A stretch of 6,434 nucleotides of DNA, from assembly GCA_020629595.1 (NCBI GenBank), contig JAHDDA010000045.1, forward strand, positions 1-6,434, written 5' to 3'. The first letter of the stretch is position 1; each line of letters begins with the position of its first letter. The notes under the pieces are model-generated. The model worked only from the letters and a program-made list of their open reading frames with translations, searched no databases and was not told where the DNA came from. Shown piece by piece: positions 6,102-6,434 of the stretch. This DNA is from Chitinophagales bacterium (lineage in GTDB: Bacteria; Bacteroidota; Bacteroidia; Chitinophagales; UBA2359). The translations under genes were made by a program, and so were the position numbers.

Positions 6102-6434
6102 TTAAAAACTGGTAGTAAACCCTAATTTCACGCCGCTAAATGCTTGCTGAAAACGACAAACACCGCCTGTACATATAATTCCTTCATTTAGTTTTACATA
6201 ACCTGCCGAAAAGCGAGTTGTTTTAATGGTGTAATAAACATTGGCTGTGTAATAATGTACTTCTTCGCCAAAGTTATAAGTATCTGAAACCGATAAAGAC
6301 CAATGTGGGGCAATATTAAATTCGGCTAAAAGATGTCCCCAATCGCCAAAATCTTGCATTTTTTCTGGCGTTGGATCTTCTTGCCCAAACAAACGTGAGT
6401 TACGTTTTGTCATTAAATATTGTGCTTCAATTCG
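6102..6434 (-). CDS. C-terminal end of a DUF6029-like outer-membrane beta-barrel protein (partial)
   Basis: The frame is open to the right edge of the window, so only the last 110 residues and the stop are present; the Met at 6411-6413 is internal (the preceding residues read RIEAQYL). The sequence alternates polar and aromatic/hydrophobic residues as in beta strands: HLLAEFNIAPHWSLSVSDTY, HYYTANVYYTIKTTRFSAGY, then IICTGGVCRFQQAFSGVKLG, ending in GFTTSF. The terminal Phe is the classical outer-membrane barrel signal recognised by BamA. The GGVCR...G-x-x-L/F...SF ending and the FNIAPxWSxxVSDxYN strand resemble DUF6029 proteins, an uncharacterised family found widely in Bacteroidota. The two cysteines of ICTGGVC could form a disulfide between strands. 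It ends 51 bases before the Uma2-like gene; no hairpin terminator is seen there. Confidence 0.75.
   Translation of the reverse strand, partial: RIEAQYLMTKRNSRLFGQEDPTPEKMQDFGDWGHLLAEFNIAPHWSLSVSDTYNFGEEVHYYTANVYYTIKTTRFSAGYVKLNEGIICTGGVCRFQQAFSGVKLGFTTSF

Noticed and set aside
1..6434. tRNA, rRNA, CRISPR array, insertion sequence or phage genes
   Set aside because: No regular repeat-spacer pattern, tRNA-like cloverleaf, transposase motif or terminal inverted repeats could be found by eye.

Overview
The window is AT-rich bacterial DNA that looks like Bacteroidota. The evidence is the C-terminal end of a DUF6029-type outer-membrane protein at the right edge, a signal peptidase I-like protein with the long insert usual for this phylum, starts preceded by A-rich sequence instead of Shine-Dalgarno motifs, and Bacteroidota-type promoters (TTG ... 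TAnnTTTG). No RNA gene, insertion sequence, phage gene or CRISPR array is visible.

Left part, + strand (1-1119): a signal peptidase I-like lipoprotein that keeps the catalytic serine and the DNR/DSR boxes but has serine where the catalytic lysine should be. It is followed by a very short gene for a 36-residue single-pass membrane protein. That small gene appears to be a complete transcription unit: a matching promoter lies 24 bases upstream, and a perfect 12-bp hairpin with a T6 tail lies just downstream. The hairpin is inside the last codons of the convergent gene.

Centre, - strand (5242 down to 1079): three closely packed genes, probably one operon. In transcription order they are a NodB-like polysaccharide deacetylase-family protein, a LutB-like LUD-domain protein that has lost almost all its iron-sulfur cysteines, and an all-helical TPR-like protein that starts at a GTG overlapping the previous stop codon. 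Their shared function is unknown. A possible 46-residue secreted peptide lies just upstream of the deacetylase gene.

Right part, - strand (6434 down to 5451): the 3' end of a DUF6029-like outer-membrane protein, then a Uma2-family (PD-(D/E)XK fold) protein with a possible promoter of its own.

The most interesting items are the two enzyme-derived proteins with lost catalytic or cofactor residues (the SPase I-like lipoprotein and the cysteine-stripped LutB-like protein), the conserved-looking three-gene unit around the latter, and the self-contained micro-gene. Family assignments come from reading motifs by eye; no searches were run.
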